Shown: in pieces, positions 1 to 10,500 of the stretch
Layout: the number at the start of each line of letters is the position of its first letter
How positions within the stretch are numbered: position 1 is the first letter of the stretch
Origin: a virus
Reading direction: 5' to 3' (one strand)
Length of the DNA stretch: 39,340 bases
IMG/VR virus record: IMGVR_UViG_3300010883_000106
Coordinates: 1 to 39,340 of that record
Translations under genes and position numbers: made by a program
Notes under the pieces: model-generated
Databases searched by the model: none
What the model was told of the DNA's origin: nothing
The model's input: only the letters and a program-made list of their open reading frames with translations

Positions 1-816
1 AAACTCCATGTTTAAAAGATTAGCTAAAAGAACTCCGTTATTTTGAAAGCCTTGAGTAAATAAATACTCATCTTGTATAATAGTAGAATCTTTAACTACA
101 ATATCTTCATATGCAAAATTACCACTGCTTGTAAAACCACCACTTTTATAAGATATACCATTCCAAAGAATCGGCTCATCCTTTCTCCAACTAACATTTA
201 GTGGAACTTCTGGAAATTCTTCTTGGTTCCTGTAGTTCCGAATGTAAGATCCTAAAGCAGAACCTTCACTTAAATCAAATGTTTTAATTGCAGTACAGTT
301 TTCTAGCACTTGCTTTGAAAAGTTAGCAGAAGTTTGTGCATTAGTACCATTTTCATTTTCAAAAGTTGCGTTTACATTATTGACAGCCGCTGGGTCATCT
401 AACCTAAAAATTACAAATGAATTAGGTATTTGTTTATTTAGCCATAGCGGCGCAAGAGTTGCTAAACTTTGTGAATATGACTCTGATGCAACAGACCTGG
501 TGCCTGCACAGTAGAGCATCTCATATTGGTTTCTATAATTTGCAAGAATGGCAGTATCTTCATACTCTTGCCCTATCTCATATGCTGAAGCTATTGGAAC
601 TTTGCCATTGTTAAAGAATCGGAATACGTCCTGATCATAGGTACTAGTTTCATCTACCTTGAATGCTTTAAATCTCTGTGATGATAGTTCAGTATTTGCA
701 GAAAATGATTCTAAGTAAATGTCAATACCATCTGAAACCACCTTAACATTACCTGTAAGTTTAGGGTTAGTCCTTATTATTCCATAAGATGCGTTGTCGA
801 GTAGTTGATCAGGCAT
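1..816 (-). CDS. Virion structural protein, 3' end outside window
   Basis: The reading frame is open from an ATG at 816 to the left edge (272 codons, no stop), so the C-terminus is missing. The N-terminus begins MPDQLLDNASYGIIRTNP, followed by KLTGNVKVVSDG. I recognise this as a style of N-terminus found in large structural proteins of marine T4-like phages, but I cannot give it a T4 gene number. It is the last gene of the minus-strand virion run inside the window, 85 nt downstream of the 1285-aa gene. It has its own late-promoter-like element 19 nt before the start. A tail or baseplate role is inferred from context only. Confidence 0.75.
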   Translation of the reverse strand, partial: MPDQLLDNASYGIIRTNPKLTGNVKVVSDGIDIYLESFSANTELSSQRFKAFKVDETSTYDQDVFRFFNNGKVPIASAYEIGQEYEDTAILANYRNQYEMLYCAGTRSVASESYSQSLATLAPLWLNKQIPNSFVIFRLDDPAAVNNVNATFENENGTNAQTSANFSKQVLENCTAIKTFDLSEGSALGSYIRNYRNQEEFPEVPLNVSWRKDEPILWNGISYKSGGFTSSGNFAYEDIVVKDSTIIQDEYLFTQGFQNNGVLLANLLNMEF

Positions 817-835
817 GTTTATCTTTTACTTTTTT

Positions 836-845
836 TTATATATTC
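836..845 (-). promoter_or_regulatory. Late-promoter-like element GAATATATAA
   Basis: Exact match to the recurring NAATATATAA motif, 19 nt upstream of the start codon at 816 and followed by an A-run on the coding strand. It lies in the 85-bp gap between two structural genes. Confidence 0.55.
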
Positions 846-901
846 ACCAAAAGATAAAGATAAAAATAAGGATGATTATGTAAACTGCAAATTTTCTATC
901 A

Positions 902-3900
902 TTAGCCTTGACTAAAGAAGTTATTAGTTTCTGATCCGCTGGTTGTAATTTGTGCTTGTGCCAATGAAGGGGAAAGCGAGCTTACTACTTTTTCTAAATC
1001 ATTTAAACTATTTGTTACTGTCGCTTTAGGGAAATTATCAATACTCAAACGGTCAGATCTATATTTCGCAGAAATTTCTATGTCAAATTGGACTACATCG
1101 CTGTTATTAGGATATATGTCAATTCCTATAGTTTTTGCAAATGTTAAGTTTACAGTATTACCTGAAGAGTCTCCGGCAATATTGCCTAAACCAGATCCTG
1201 ATGTTACTCCAAAATAATCAGTCATTCTGTATTGAAATACTAATGGTATAGTTATAGCATTCTGTTGCCCAAACGCAATAGTCTCGTATGATTGAATTGA
1301 ATCACCGTCAACTTGAATATTTAAATGATTATCTGAACTTACAAATAAATATGAACCACATGATTGTTGTCCTAACATATATTGGTCAAACCCGTCAAAT
1401 GATGTTTTTGCATTCCTAGAATAATTTACATAACTCCCAGCAGTTACATCAGATAAGTTTTGTACATTAACTAATGATGGGCTAGCCTCTAACGTTTGAG
1501 CAGGTGTGCTATCAAATACAATTGTATTAGCTGCTGCATATTCCATTAAATCACTTACATTTTCATTTAAATATATTGCTTGTTGTTTTCCAAAAGTATC
1601 ATCTACTCTTAGCGGAGCAAATTTAGACTGTCTAAACATAACTGCTGCTGTGCCATTTCCTGCTACTGCCGATGTACAATCAACTGCTCCTGCTTGAGTT
1701 ACAGGTAAAGTTGCTATATCTTTAGTTAATGCTACGTAGGCGTTTCTATAAGTAGTATAGCTAGTCAACCATGGGTGAGCAACTGAAACTTGTACTACAT
1801 CATCATTTGCATTAGGATATGTAGGTTGTGTTGTTGGTGCGCCTGTTGCTGTAAAACCGCCACCCCAAATAAATTCAGTACCTGGTGTTGCTACAGTTGA
1901 TGCGCTATTTGCACTATAAATATTTTCAATAGTATCTAAATTAAAAGTATAATTTCCAGCAAGGACCCCACCTACTGAGTCTGGATTAATATAAGAATAA
2001 AAATTACCTTCAGCAGAAACATCGCTATACCTGCTATAAATAAACTGATTTTTGTTCTGTGTTGACTGAAACGGTGGTAATGAAACCATTTGCCCATATT
2101 GTGTTGCAGCAGTTACATCAGGATTAGTTAAAAGAATTGGTGTAAGGTCATACTTTCTAATCGTGTTATAATCTACATCATCTGATCTATATGTTGCTCT
2201 ATTGTTTGATTGGTTAATTGCAGAATTATCTAGCCATGAATATGTTGCTGGCAAGATAGCTGAACCATTAGCAAACTCCGATGTAACAGAACCAGGGTTT
2301 TCTGATTGCTTAACCATTCTTCCTCGGTTACCAGTAATCCTAGCAATTAATTGCAATACAGTTTGTGAAGTATTAGCAACATTAATAAAATATGTTTTTG
2401 AAATTATAGCTCCTCTTGGATCATCTAAATCTTTTACTTCCTGAGCATAAAATCCACCGAACACTTTTGTTACAGCATTTTGTCTTAAATTAAATGTATT
2501 ACCAGAATCATCAACCAAAGTAGTTTTTAGCTCTCCTTTAGCATTACTTAATATCTCTGCAAATAAATCTAACTGATTCTGCATTGATGTTAATTTAGAA
2601 AATAAATCTATAGGTGTTTGATTCTCTGACAAAAACCCTGATGCTATTACAGGTGTTGAGTGAGCATAATAAGTTTCGTTTGCAGTAAATGAACTACTCA
2701 AATGCGTAGGAAGACCTATCGATTCTAAATTTTCATTTAATGCAACTGATGCAAGATCTTCTTGATTTTGTTCTAAAATTGATTCAATTGCATTATCCGA
2801 ACTTAAATCTGCTGGAAAGTCAACTCTTACTGCTGGACTCCAATCACTCATTAGTGGATTAGAAGGCCATCCTGCTTCAGAAACTGATTTTGCTTGTATT
2901 TCTACTTGCTCACCTTTTCTAATTGGTATGTCTAATTGGTTGATGTTTACTGAATCTGCATTATCATCATCTATAGCAACCCATTCATATAATCCTGTTA
3001 TAGTATTTTTAACTCTTGGTCTTAATATGCTATTAACAACAATGTAGTTAGAAAAAGCACCTTGGCTTGTCCCAGACCCATCAGTAAATGTAAATTGATC
3101 TACAGGATTAGCTGCGCCGTCAGGAGACAAATATCTATATCTATATTCAAATTTTATTATATCTTGAACTCCAGTTTCAGGTGCAGATTTTTCAATCGGC
3201 ATTGACCAAAACCCTCTTACTCTATATTTAGGTGATACGCTACTTACTGAATTATCGCTAGCCGATGCATCAATTTCTGTTACTACTGAAGAGAACAATT
3301 TTGCTTGCGATGCTCTTTCTGTAATTAAACCTTGTAAAGCATTCCTGTCAGCATCCCTTTCAACTTCAGTAGAATAATTTGTTGTTTGTATTTTAGTTCT
3401 ACTTTGAGCTATAGAAGTATCTAATTCAGTTAGTGAAGACTGGACAGTATTTTTTTGATTATTTAAATCTTTAAGCTGTACAATTGTATCTGAGTTGCTA
3501 ACTTGACCATTTACTAAAGTTACAGTAAAGTCATCAGACGATAGGACCGGTGCATTAGGAACTAAACCTTCTCTACTTGTTGGCATTTTATCTGATGCAA
3601 AGGATAAAAGGTATCTTCCGAAGTCAACTGCATTATTTTGATAATAGTTTGCTAATGTTTGTTGATTACCACTAGGGTCAATTGTATTTAAATCATTTGT
3701 ATAAAACCCGCTACCTGGAGACCAGTTAACAGCAGGAATTTTAGAGTTTGGATCTATAGGCTTAATAAAGGTTACACACCTTTCATTAAATCCAACAGTT
3801 ACATCAACCTCAACAAGATCGTTTAAACTAGAACCTATTTTTAATATATCAGCTCCAATAGAGATTGTTCTTGATCCTTCTTGCAATCTCACGGTTACAG

Positions 3901-4759
3901 AGTTAGTGCTTGCATCAATTTGAGTTGCAGTATATCGAGTATCAATAGGTGTAGAAATGACTTCTAAACTATCTCCAACTTTAAGTTGTACTGTATCAGG
4001 AAAGTCTGTTTGTGTATCTGAATAGAATATTTTATTTAATTTGTATAGAGATTGAATTACCGTTTGCTCTATTCCATTTACTGTTTCAGTAACTGATTCT
4101 TCACCAATCCTTAATACACTAAAATTACCAGAGAACCTCTTGTCTCTTGGCGGAAGATCAACAACAGCCTCATCTAAAACATATGATATATTTTTTTCAA
4201 CTATTTGCTGTAGAAAAGTATCATAAGCAATATCAGCACTACCGTTATACTGATTCTGAAAAAAGTTAATTTTACTTTGTGAGTTAGTGTCTAAAATATA
4301 TCTTTGAACAATTGCTCTCTCTGTATCAATTGGTGCTTGTCCTGTAATATTAAAAGAAATGTAAAGTAATGGATTGATCAGCTCCTCAAAAAACCAGTTA
4401 GGTTTAACATTAAATTCATTTACAGAATTCATTGCAGTTAAATCAGGTGCTTCTGTTGGTAGCTTTGCTAAAACTAATTTTCTGAATGTTCCGTCAGGTA
4501 ATCTTATTGAACTGTTGGCATCATTAAAATTAGTAAGAGTATTAATATTTGTATCTAATCTATCAACTGAATTTTTAAGGTACCCAAAACTAGGAACAGT
4601 AATTCTTGCATTTGTTCCATCATTATTTTGAATGTTAACAGTTACAGAATCTCTGCTTGAAGTAATCGCTTGATTAACTTTCTCAAAGCTCTCTAGTGAA
4701 TTGTTAAAGAGTCTTAACAACTCTGGGAGCATTGTCTGTATTGAATTATTTTCAGCCAT
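902..4759 (-). CDS. Very large baseplate/tail-fibre structural protein (1285 aa)
   Basis: A 1285-residue protein without a signal peptide or membrane segments, rich in Asn, Ser and Thr as is typical of phage fibres. The N-terminal ~70 residues look helical. Residues around 430-495 are Gln/Leu/Thr-rich and likely coiled coil. Roughly 510-650 contains Trp/Tyr-rich beta segments (RVRGFWSMPIEK, FEYRYRYLSPDG, DWSPAVRVDFP) that look like a fibronectin- or Ig-type module. The remainder is beta-rich with no motif I recognise. It sits downstream of other large baseplate-type genes, where T4-like phages place wedge and fibre-connector proteins. The structural role is inferred; the exact counterpart is unknown. 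Confidence 0.75.
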   Translation of the reverse strand: MAENNSIQTMLPELLRLFNNSLESFEKVNQAITSSRDSVTVNIQNNDGTNARITVPSFGYLKNSVDRLDTNINTLTNFNDANSSIRLPDGTFRKLVLAKLPTEAPDLTAMNSVNEFNVKPNWFFEELINPLLYISFNITGQAPIDTERAIVQRYILDTNSQSKINFFQNQYNGSADIAYDTFLQQIVEKNISYVLDEAVVDLPPRDKRFSGNFSVLRIGEESVTETVNGIEQTVIQSLYKLNKIFYSDTQTDFPDTVQLKVGDSLEVISTPIDTRYTATQIDASTNSVTVRLQEGSRTISIGADILKIGSSLNDLVEVDVTVGFNERCVTFIKPIDPNSKIPAVNWSPGSGFYTNDLNTIDPSGNQQTLANYYQNNAVDFGRYLLSFASDKMPTSREGLVPNAPVLSSDDFTVTLVNGQVSNSDTIVQLKDLNNQKNTVQSSLTELDTSIAQSRTKIQTTNYSTEVERDADRNALQGLITERASQAKLFSSVVTEIDASASDNSVSSVSPKYRVRGFWSMPIEKSAPETGVQDIIKFEYRYRYLSPDGAANPVDQFTFTDGSGTSQGAFSNYIVVNSILRPRVKNTITGLYEWVAIDDDNADSVNINQLDIPIRKGEQVEIQAKSVSEAGWPSNPLMSDWSPAVRVDFPADLSSDNAIESILEQNQEDLASVALNENLESIGLPTHLSSSFTANETYYAHSTPVIASGFLSENQTPIDLFSKLTSMQNQLDLFAEILSNAKGELKTTLVDDSGNTFNLRQNAVTKVFGGFYAQEVKDLDDPRGAIISKTYFINVANTSQTVLQLIARITGNRGRMVKQSENPGSVTSEFANGSAILPATYSWLDNSAINQSNNRATYRSDDVDYNTIRKYDLTPILLTNPDVTAATQYGQMVSLPPFQSTQNKNQFIYSRYSDVSAEGNFYSYINPDSVGGVLAGNYTFNLDTIENIYSANSASTVATPGTEFIWGGGFTATGAPTTQPTYPNANDDVVQVSVAHPWLTSYTTYRNAYVALTKDIATLPVTQAGAVDCTSAVAGNGTAAVMFRQSKFAPLRVDDTFGKQQAIYLNENVSDLMEYAAANTIVFDSTPAQTLEASPSLVNVQNLSDVTAGSYVNYSRNAKTSFDGFDQYMLGQQSCGSYLFVSSDNHLNIQVDGDSIQSYETIAFGQQNAITIPLVFQYRMTDYFGVTSGSGLGNIAGDSSGNTVNLTFAKTIGIDIYPNNSDVVQFDIEISAKYRSDRLSIDNFPKATVTNSLNDLEKVVSSLSPSLAQAQITTSGSETNNFFSQG

Positions 4760-4778
4760 TATTTAAGTTTCAATTTTA

Positions 4779-4788
4779 TTATTTATTT
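4779..4788 (-). promoter_or_regulatory. Variant late-promoter-like element AAATAAATAA
   Basis: One mismatch to the NAATATATAA motif, 19 nt before the ATG at 4759, the same spacing as the exact copies. It overlaps the 3' end of the upstream 704-aa gene. Confidence 0.35.
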
Positions 4789-6897
4789 GACCACATCATA
4801 GACGAAAGTTAACACACCTTGTTCAGTGCATATTAAATCAATTATTGGAAGGGTACTTAAATCTGCATTTGGTATAGTTGCAGCCAAAACACCATATAAA
4901 CCAGTATTTAATCTGTTTGATGCATCTGTGTATATCCTTATATTTCTTGAACCTACCAAAGGAACATTGTTAAAAGTTAACCTCATTGTCTGCCCAGTTC
5001 TCCACTGTACACTCGTGTCATCAATAAAAATATCAAGATTCCCAGCAGCTTCATTTATAGTGTCTAGGCGTAACATATTAGTATAAGTTCCTAAATCAGT
5101 AAATACTCGTGGAGATACAACATTTAAGTTTAATGGATTAGCAACAGTAATCTGTGCATCATTAATGTCTTGCGGCACCATTAAGTTATATGCTTGTACA
5201 TTATTTATAACTTGTATTTGATTAGGAGTGTTAGTATTAATTGTAATGCCAGGACCTTGTCTTACTACTGCTGTATTATATTGTAATGTAGTTGTAACCT
5301 CCCCATTAGCTAATGCTTGAATTTCATCAGAGTTTTTAGCAATAAGATCCAATAAGGTGGTACTACTTGCAAAAGCTAATGACGCATTATTAACTTGTAT
5401 CTGTAAACCGTCAATTTGTGATTGTAAGAATGCCGATGTGCTAACAGAACTTAAAGTATTTTCTACTGCTGCCAATCTAATTTCCATATCAGCAATCTCT
5501 AGTTGCTGTCTCTGAAATATTTGAGCAGACGCCTGTAGCTGAGCAGATGCATCGGAGAAAAGACCCATTGAAAAAGTATTGTAATCATTTACAATAGTAT
5601 CAATACCTGCAGAACCAGGAGAAGCATCAAATCTTAAATTAATTTTAAATCCATAACTATTACCATTCTGCCCAGTGGTTGGATTAGGTTTAAATTTTGG
5701 GTACCTTTGAATATAACCACCATCTGTTGTTGGTGTGATATTGTCTAATAATAAAATACCGTATAAGTTTGTTGTTGTCTTAGATGAATCGGAAAGATCA
5801 ACCATGTCATAATAAACTAGTACCGCATTAAATTCAAATGACTGTGCTAAATCACTACCATTAAATTGAGGTATAGTACTTACAGCAGGATTTGTAACAA
5901 TTTGCTGATAGTCATTAGGATTAAAGTCTACACTAATTCCATCAAGTTCACTTCTTACATAAGCAGATCCATTATAACCTGTAGGATTACTGTAATCTCC
6001 AGGATATTTTCTAATGTTAGCGTTAAGAACACTTGTAAAAGAAGTTGGTTCTGTAAAGTAAGCATCTACTGTATTAGGTGGTGTTGCTTCATCCATCCAG
6101 TTTGCATTAGGATCAGTATAACCTGCAGGACCACCGCCTTGAAGTGGTTGGTCATAATCATACCAAGCTAAAATGTCTAATCCTTGCGGATGAACTGTTG
6201 CTGCGTTCCGCCCAAGGATATACTCACTTGTTCCTTGTATTTTTAGAGATGGACTATAATTCGTATCAGAGATTGAATCAAAGAGTATTGTAGGAGTTCT
6301 ACCTACTTCAGTTGGTACATTTATATAGAGTTCTGTGTAAGCTTCACCTGCTACATCTACATTATTCACAATATCAATTGCACCTATATACCTTACAACT
6401 CTTCTATACTGTCGTGTTCCAGTTAAAATTTCATCCTCTTCGCAAAACCTTGGTGTTACTACACTCCCAGCTTTTTCTAAAACAGTAGCTTCACGAAACC
6501 GCATTGCTCCAGTTTCCTTCAACCATTTAAAGAATACTCTCTCAGTTACAGTTAAATTAGTTGTGTTATCGTATCCTGCATCACTAATGATTAGTTCTTC
6601 TAAGTTTAGCGCGTAATTTTGAAGACTCTCTGTAAAGTTAACATTAGGATCACCCTTTAGACCTCCACTCCATATTGCACCGTCAATAGTATCAAACTGC
6701 ATATAGTTTTGATATTGGCTAAATGTAGTTGGATCTAACCTATCCATATCTGGTAAGTTAAGAAGCACAAAATTAGAAAAGACTAGCTTAAGATTATCAT
6801 TATTAAGAGTCCTAGACAAGTCTTTTGCCGATGATGAGAACGTGTAAAACGTCCCACCGTCTGCTTGTGGTGTTTTGATTAAGGGCGTTGTTGCCAT
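4783..6897 (-). CDS. Structural protein with central coiled coil (704 aa)
   Basis: A 704-aa protein with no signal peptide. The first ~440 residues are beta-rich, with many aromatic and Asn/Pro turns. Roughly 455-545 is a heptad-like stretch (RQQLEIADMEIRLAAVE is its core), predicted to form a trimeric or dimeric coiled coil. The C-terminal ~150 residues are beta-rich (PGITINTNTPNQIQVINN, then RNIRIYTDASNR). This globule-coil-globule layout is common in phage fibre and baseplate-attachment proteins. It lies 23 nt before the 1285-aa gene and 20 nt after the 215-aa gene in one transcription direction. No T4 counterpart can be named with confidence. Confidence 0.72.
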   Translation of the reverse strand: MATTPLIKTPQADGGTFYTFSSSAKDLSRTLNNDNLKLVFSNFVLLNLPDMDRLDPTTFSQYQNYMQFDTIDGAIWSGGLKGDPNVNFTESLQNYALNLEELIISDAGYDNTTNLTVTERVFFKWLKETGAMRFREATVLEKAGSVVTPRFCEEDEILTGTRQYRRVVRYIGAIDIVNNVDVAGEAYTELYINVPTEVGRTPTILFDSISDTNYSPSLKIQGTSEYILGRNAATVHPQGLDILAWYDYDQPLQGGGPAGYTDPNANWMDEATPPNTVDAYFTEPTSFTSVLNANIRKYPGDYSNPTGYNGSAYVRSELDGISVDFNPNDYQQIVTNPAVSTIPQFNGSDLAQSFEFNAVLVYYDMVDLSDSSKTTTNLYGILLLDNITPTTDGGYIQRYPKFKPNPTTGQNGNSYGFKINLRFDASPGSAGIDTIVNDYNTFSMGLFSDASAQLQASAQIFQRQQLEIADMEIRLAAVENTLSSVSTSAFLQSQIDGLQIQVNNASLAFASSTTLLDLIAKNSDEIQALANGEVTTTLQYNTAVVRQGPGITINTNTPNQIQVINNVQAYNLMVPQDINDAQITVANPLNLNVVSPRVFTDLGTYTNMLRLDTINEAAGNLDIFIDDTSVQWRTGQTMRLTFNNVPLVGSRNIRIYTDASNRLNTGLYGVLAATIPNADLSTLPIIDLICTEQGVLTFVYDVVK

Positions 6898-6917
6898 TTT
6901 TAGCTTTTAATTATTTT

Positions 6918-7565
6918 TTATGAAATTACATATCCTTGACCACCAACAATATACCAAACTGCAGCGCCAGCTCCATTGTCAATTGCTAAAAGATGTACGC
7001 TCTGTCCAAGCCCAGTTAAATCTATATTAAATGAAGTAGGAGGATCTAATACCAAGTTGTTTGCTACACCATTAATAGTAACCTTATCTGTACCTTCAGT
7101 ATAAACAAAGAATATTTCTTGTCCAATACTACCATTATTTAAAGATAATGTTAATGTAACACCAGTATTTGAATTTCCAACTCTCCACATAGTATATGGT
7201 GGAATAGCAGTACCTGTCCCAATGTTCAACGTCATTCCTGCACCAGCAAGAGTATCGTTTTGTGTGACTGGGCTAGTATCATTTCTGAATATACCTCCAC
7301 CATTCATGCTAAGATTACCAGTCATATTAACATTTGTTAAAATATCAAATGTACTAGCACTTATATCTAGCAATATTGTATTTAAACCAACTCTCAATGC
7401 TTCAGTAGAAACATTAGTTAAGTTAGTGATAGTACCTGCACTTGGAGTAAAATATACTTCCATTGCATTAATTTCACTAGCAAGAACGTTAAAATTATCG
7501 TTTATTACTAGTCTTGAACCGGATAAAGAATCAGTGCCCAATATGGTTGTTACGCTTATGGCCAT
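6918..7565 (-). CDS. Short fibre-like structural protein (215 aa)
   Basis: A 215-aa protein with an N-terminal segment reading LSGSRLVINDNFNVLASEIN, a type of start I associate with small phage fibre and whisker-like proteins. It is followed by repetitive beta-forming sequence (NVNMTGNLSMNGGGIFRN) and a compact C-terminus with alternating hydrophobics ending GGQGYVIS. No enzymatic motif is visible. Position between a 1113-aa baseplate protein and a coiled-coil structural protein supports a short fibre or attachment protein. Function is inferred from composition and location. Confidence 0.7.
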   Translation of the reverse strand: MAISVTTILGTDSLSGSRLVINDNFNVLASEINAMEVYFTPSAGTITNLTNVSTEALRVGLNTILLDISASTFDILTNVNMTGNLSMNGGGIFRNDTSPVTQNDTLAGAGMTLNIGTGTAIPPYTMWRVGNSNTGVTLTLSLNNGSIGQEIFFVYTEGTDKVTINGVANNLVLDPPTSFNIDLTGLGQSVHLLAIDNGAGAAVWYIVGGQGYVIS

Positions 7566-7570
7566 TTTGT

Positions 7571-10500
7571 TTAATTTATTTTATTTTTAATTTGTTTTAT
7601 ATTTAAGATATTTCTACTCTTTTTATATTTATTCCCATTAGTATCAGTAAGTTCTAGCGTTATTGCGTACTTTCCTGGTTCTTTAAAAAGGTATGTCAAA
7701 TATTTACTTTCAAAATATATATCTGCCACTGATGAGTCAGTAGTATTAGAGATAGTCCATTTAGGTTCTGCCTTACCAACTATCCTACATTTATTGTATA
7801 CAAACATTGCCCATGTCATTGGTGGCAACACCTTTCCATCATTAATAAATTTAGCAGTATTCCATGTTGGGTTATTTGATATGCTTTGCCCAGATTTGTA
7901 AATTCTGCTATCACAAGCACCCGCGCCAGTTGCATCACTGCATATTCTATTACCATTTTCATCTACTATGTCAACGGATGTAAAATCTCCATACACTCCA
8001 TAATATCTAGATACTGCCTGCACAAATATTTCATCACTAGCAGCATTCATTACTAAATTATATACATACTTGTTAATAATAGGATTGCTGCTTAGGTTAA
8101 GTATAGCTACTGCTTCACTTAATGTATCGACAGTAGGACCAAAATATTCTGTACCTGCTATGCCATTTTTATCAACTATTTTTAAATAGCTAACAGGTTG
8201 CATTTCATCAAATTGGAAAAAAGCCGGAGAGTCACCAGTTGTTAATGTCATGTCCCACCATAAATGATAAGCATTATCCCAATTGCTAGATTTAGAATTT
8301 AAATTCTTCCATTGGTATGGGCCGCTAAAACTAGCATTTCCGTTGTTCTGATAATTCATTAATTGAAAATCAGTGTTAGTTCCTATTCCAAAAGTATTTA
8401 AGATTGCGTTAACTCTATCTAATGATTCATATAAACTTGGACTCTCATCATCCCAAGTAACAGACGGTTCGATAGGTAAATCCCATAGAGCTCCATAATC
8501 ATTCCAAATATAACTTCCTTCATTGTTCCAGGTGTAAGTTAACTTTCTTGACTGGTACCACCCAGAATATTCTACTTCTCTTTCATCAACGCAAATGGCC
8601 GATGTTTTAACTGAAGATGATATACTATTATATACATCAAATAATTTCATTTCAACATTATAATCTCCAATGTATGGTAGAGTTATAGGATAAGTTCCGT
8701 ATGTACCAATTGCACCTCTTACTTTAAAATAATATGCAGGAGAAATGCCTGGTGTTGCATCTTTATAAACAGTCCACTCAATTTCTGTAAAATTACCAGA
8801 CCCTATGCCATCCCATGTAAATAAAGTTTCACCAGCTAGTTGATTTGTTGTAAACTGACCTCCTGTACTTCTAGGATAATTTCCAGCACTTGCTAAAGTC
8901 ACAGTAGCTTTAAATCTAAAACCGTCATTACCATAAGATCGAATACATGGCCCAATATCATTCGTTACTTGTGACCAATCAAACCACAACCAAGGATCTG
9001 TTTGATTTGTTTTTAATAATGCTATTTGATTATACAGTGAAGTGGTTACTGATTGAACAGTGTCACCAATTGCTACTGTGTGAGTAGCTCCAGTATTTGT
9101 TGCAGTATCTGTTAATGCGTAAATGTCTCCTACTTCTATACCTTGTATATTAAAGTCAAAAGTAAAGAAATCATTAGCATTATTTAAATCATCCCACGTG
9201 CTATCCACGGCATCCCATGTTATATTATTAAAGCTATCATTAGTTAAAGTTATTAAAGCGCCAGACTTAACACCTGGTTGGTCTGGTAAACTTTTTGAAG
9301 ATTCTCCTTCTACAAAACCTGCTTGAGTTCTATTTAAGTTAGGTGCATACCTTGAAAAGTAAGCAGCATATACTCCAGCAACATCAGCAATAGTTATGTC
9401 TGCACCATCTTGTAAAGTACCTAATACTGAATTAGTATCTGGCCCTATTGGTGGAGCAGGCAAAGCTTGACCTGGTGTGTAAGGTCCCATTATCATATTT
9501 TGGCCAACAGCGGTAGTTCCGGCTGCAAGTGGAGCAACGTAAGCATTACAGAAATTTATGATAGCACCTGAATGAGCAGGGGTAACTCCTACGTATGCAG
9601 CTTCTTTTAAACAGAAAGTATCAAAATCTCTAAGATCTTCTAAATATGCACAACCTGTTGGTGATACTTTAAAATCTGTATTTATACCAACCTGGAGTGT
9701 ATTTGTATCATTCCTACTAATTGTGTTGGTTACTTCTAATAAACCAAAGTAATCACCCTCTGCTGTAATATCTTTAATATGAGCGTTAAGTGGAAGGTAT
9801 TCTTTTTCTAATTTTCTTTTTAAACCAAACAGTTTAATTAAGACTTCTTCTATAGTAAAATCCTGGACTTCTTCTGTCTTTGGTAAATCCTCATCAGTAA
9901 AACTATTCGGAGTAATTTTATTAATCCTATAAATAAGACTAAACATGCTAGTCTTTCTAAAGTTTTTATTTGGTAAAGTTATACTCTTATCATCAAACTC
10001 AACAAGAGGAGAAAACAAATCTACTGTATTACTTTGGATATACTTTCCAAACTGTGGAGAATTTGCATTTACATTTTTCCAAAACTCTTTAACCTTTAAA
10101 GTATTATAACCAAAAAACTTAATAGCATTTATCAAACCTCTATAAGAACCAATGAAAGGGTAAATATTACTACCTTCCATCATAATTTCCTTACGCTTAA
10201 GATTTATCTCTACAAAATCAGGTAATGCTTCTTTTAGATTAGTATCTCTAAATATTGTACTGTCTGATGCTATAACATTATAACCCATGTTCTGAGTCAT
10301 AGTTCTTAATCTTTCATCTTCCTCAATACTCTCAGCCCATACTGTAAATTCTGCAATCACAGTGTTGGTACACTTATCAGTAATTTCTAAAGTTCTCTTA
10401 TATGTATTTTCGTCAGCAGAAGAAAACGCTATATTAATTTGTAAAGCAACCGACCGCACTCTACTTGTAATAATATATCCATCACTATCAACAGTTTGCC

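Noticed and set aside
7222-7590. Plus-strand ORF of 122 codons
   Set aside because: Antisense to the 215-aa fibre-like gene; hydrophobic shadow composition.
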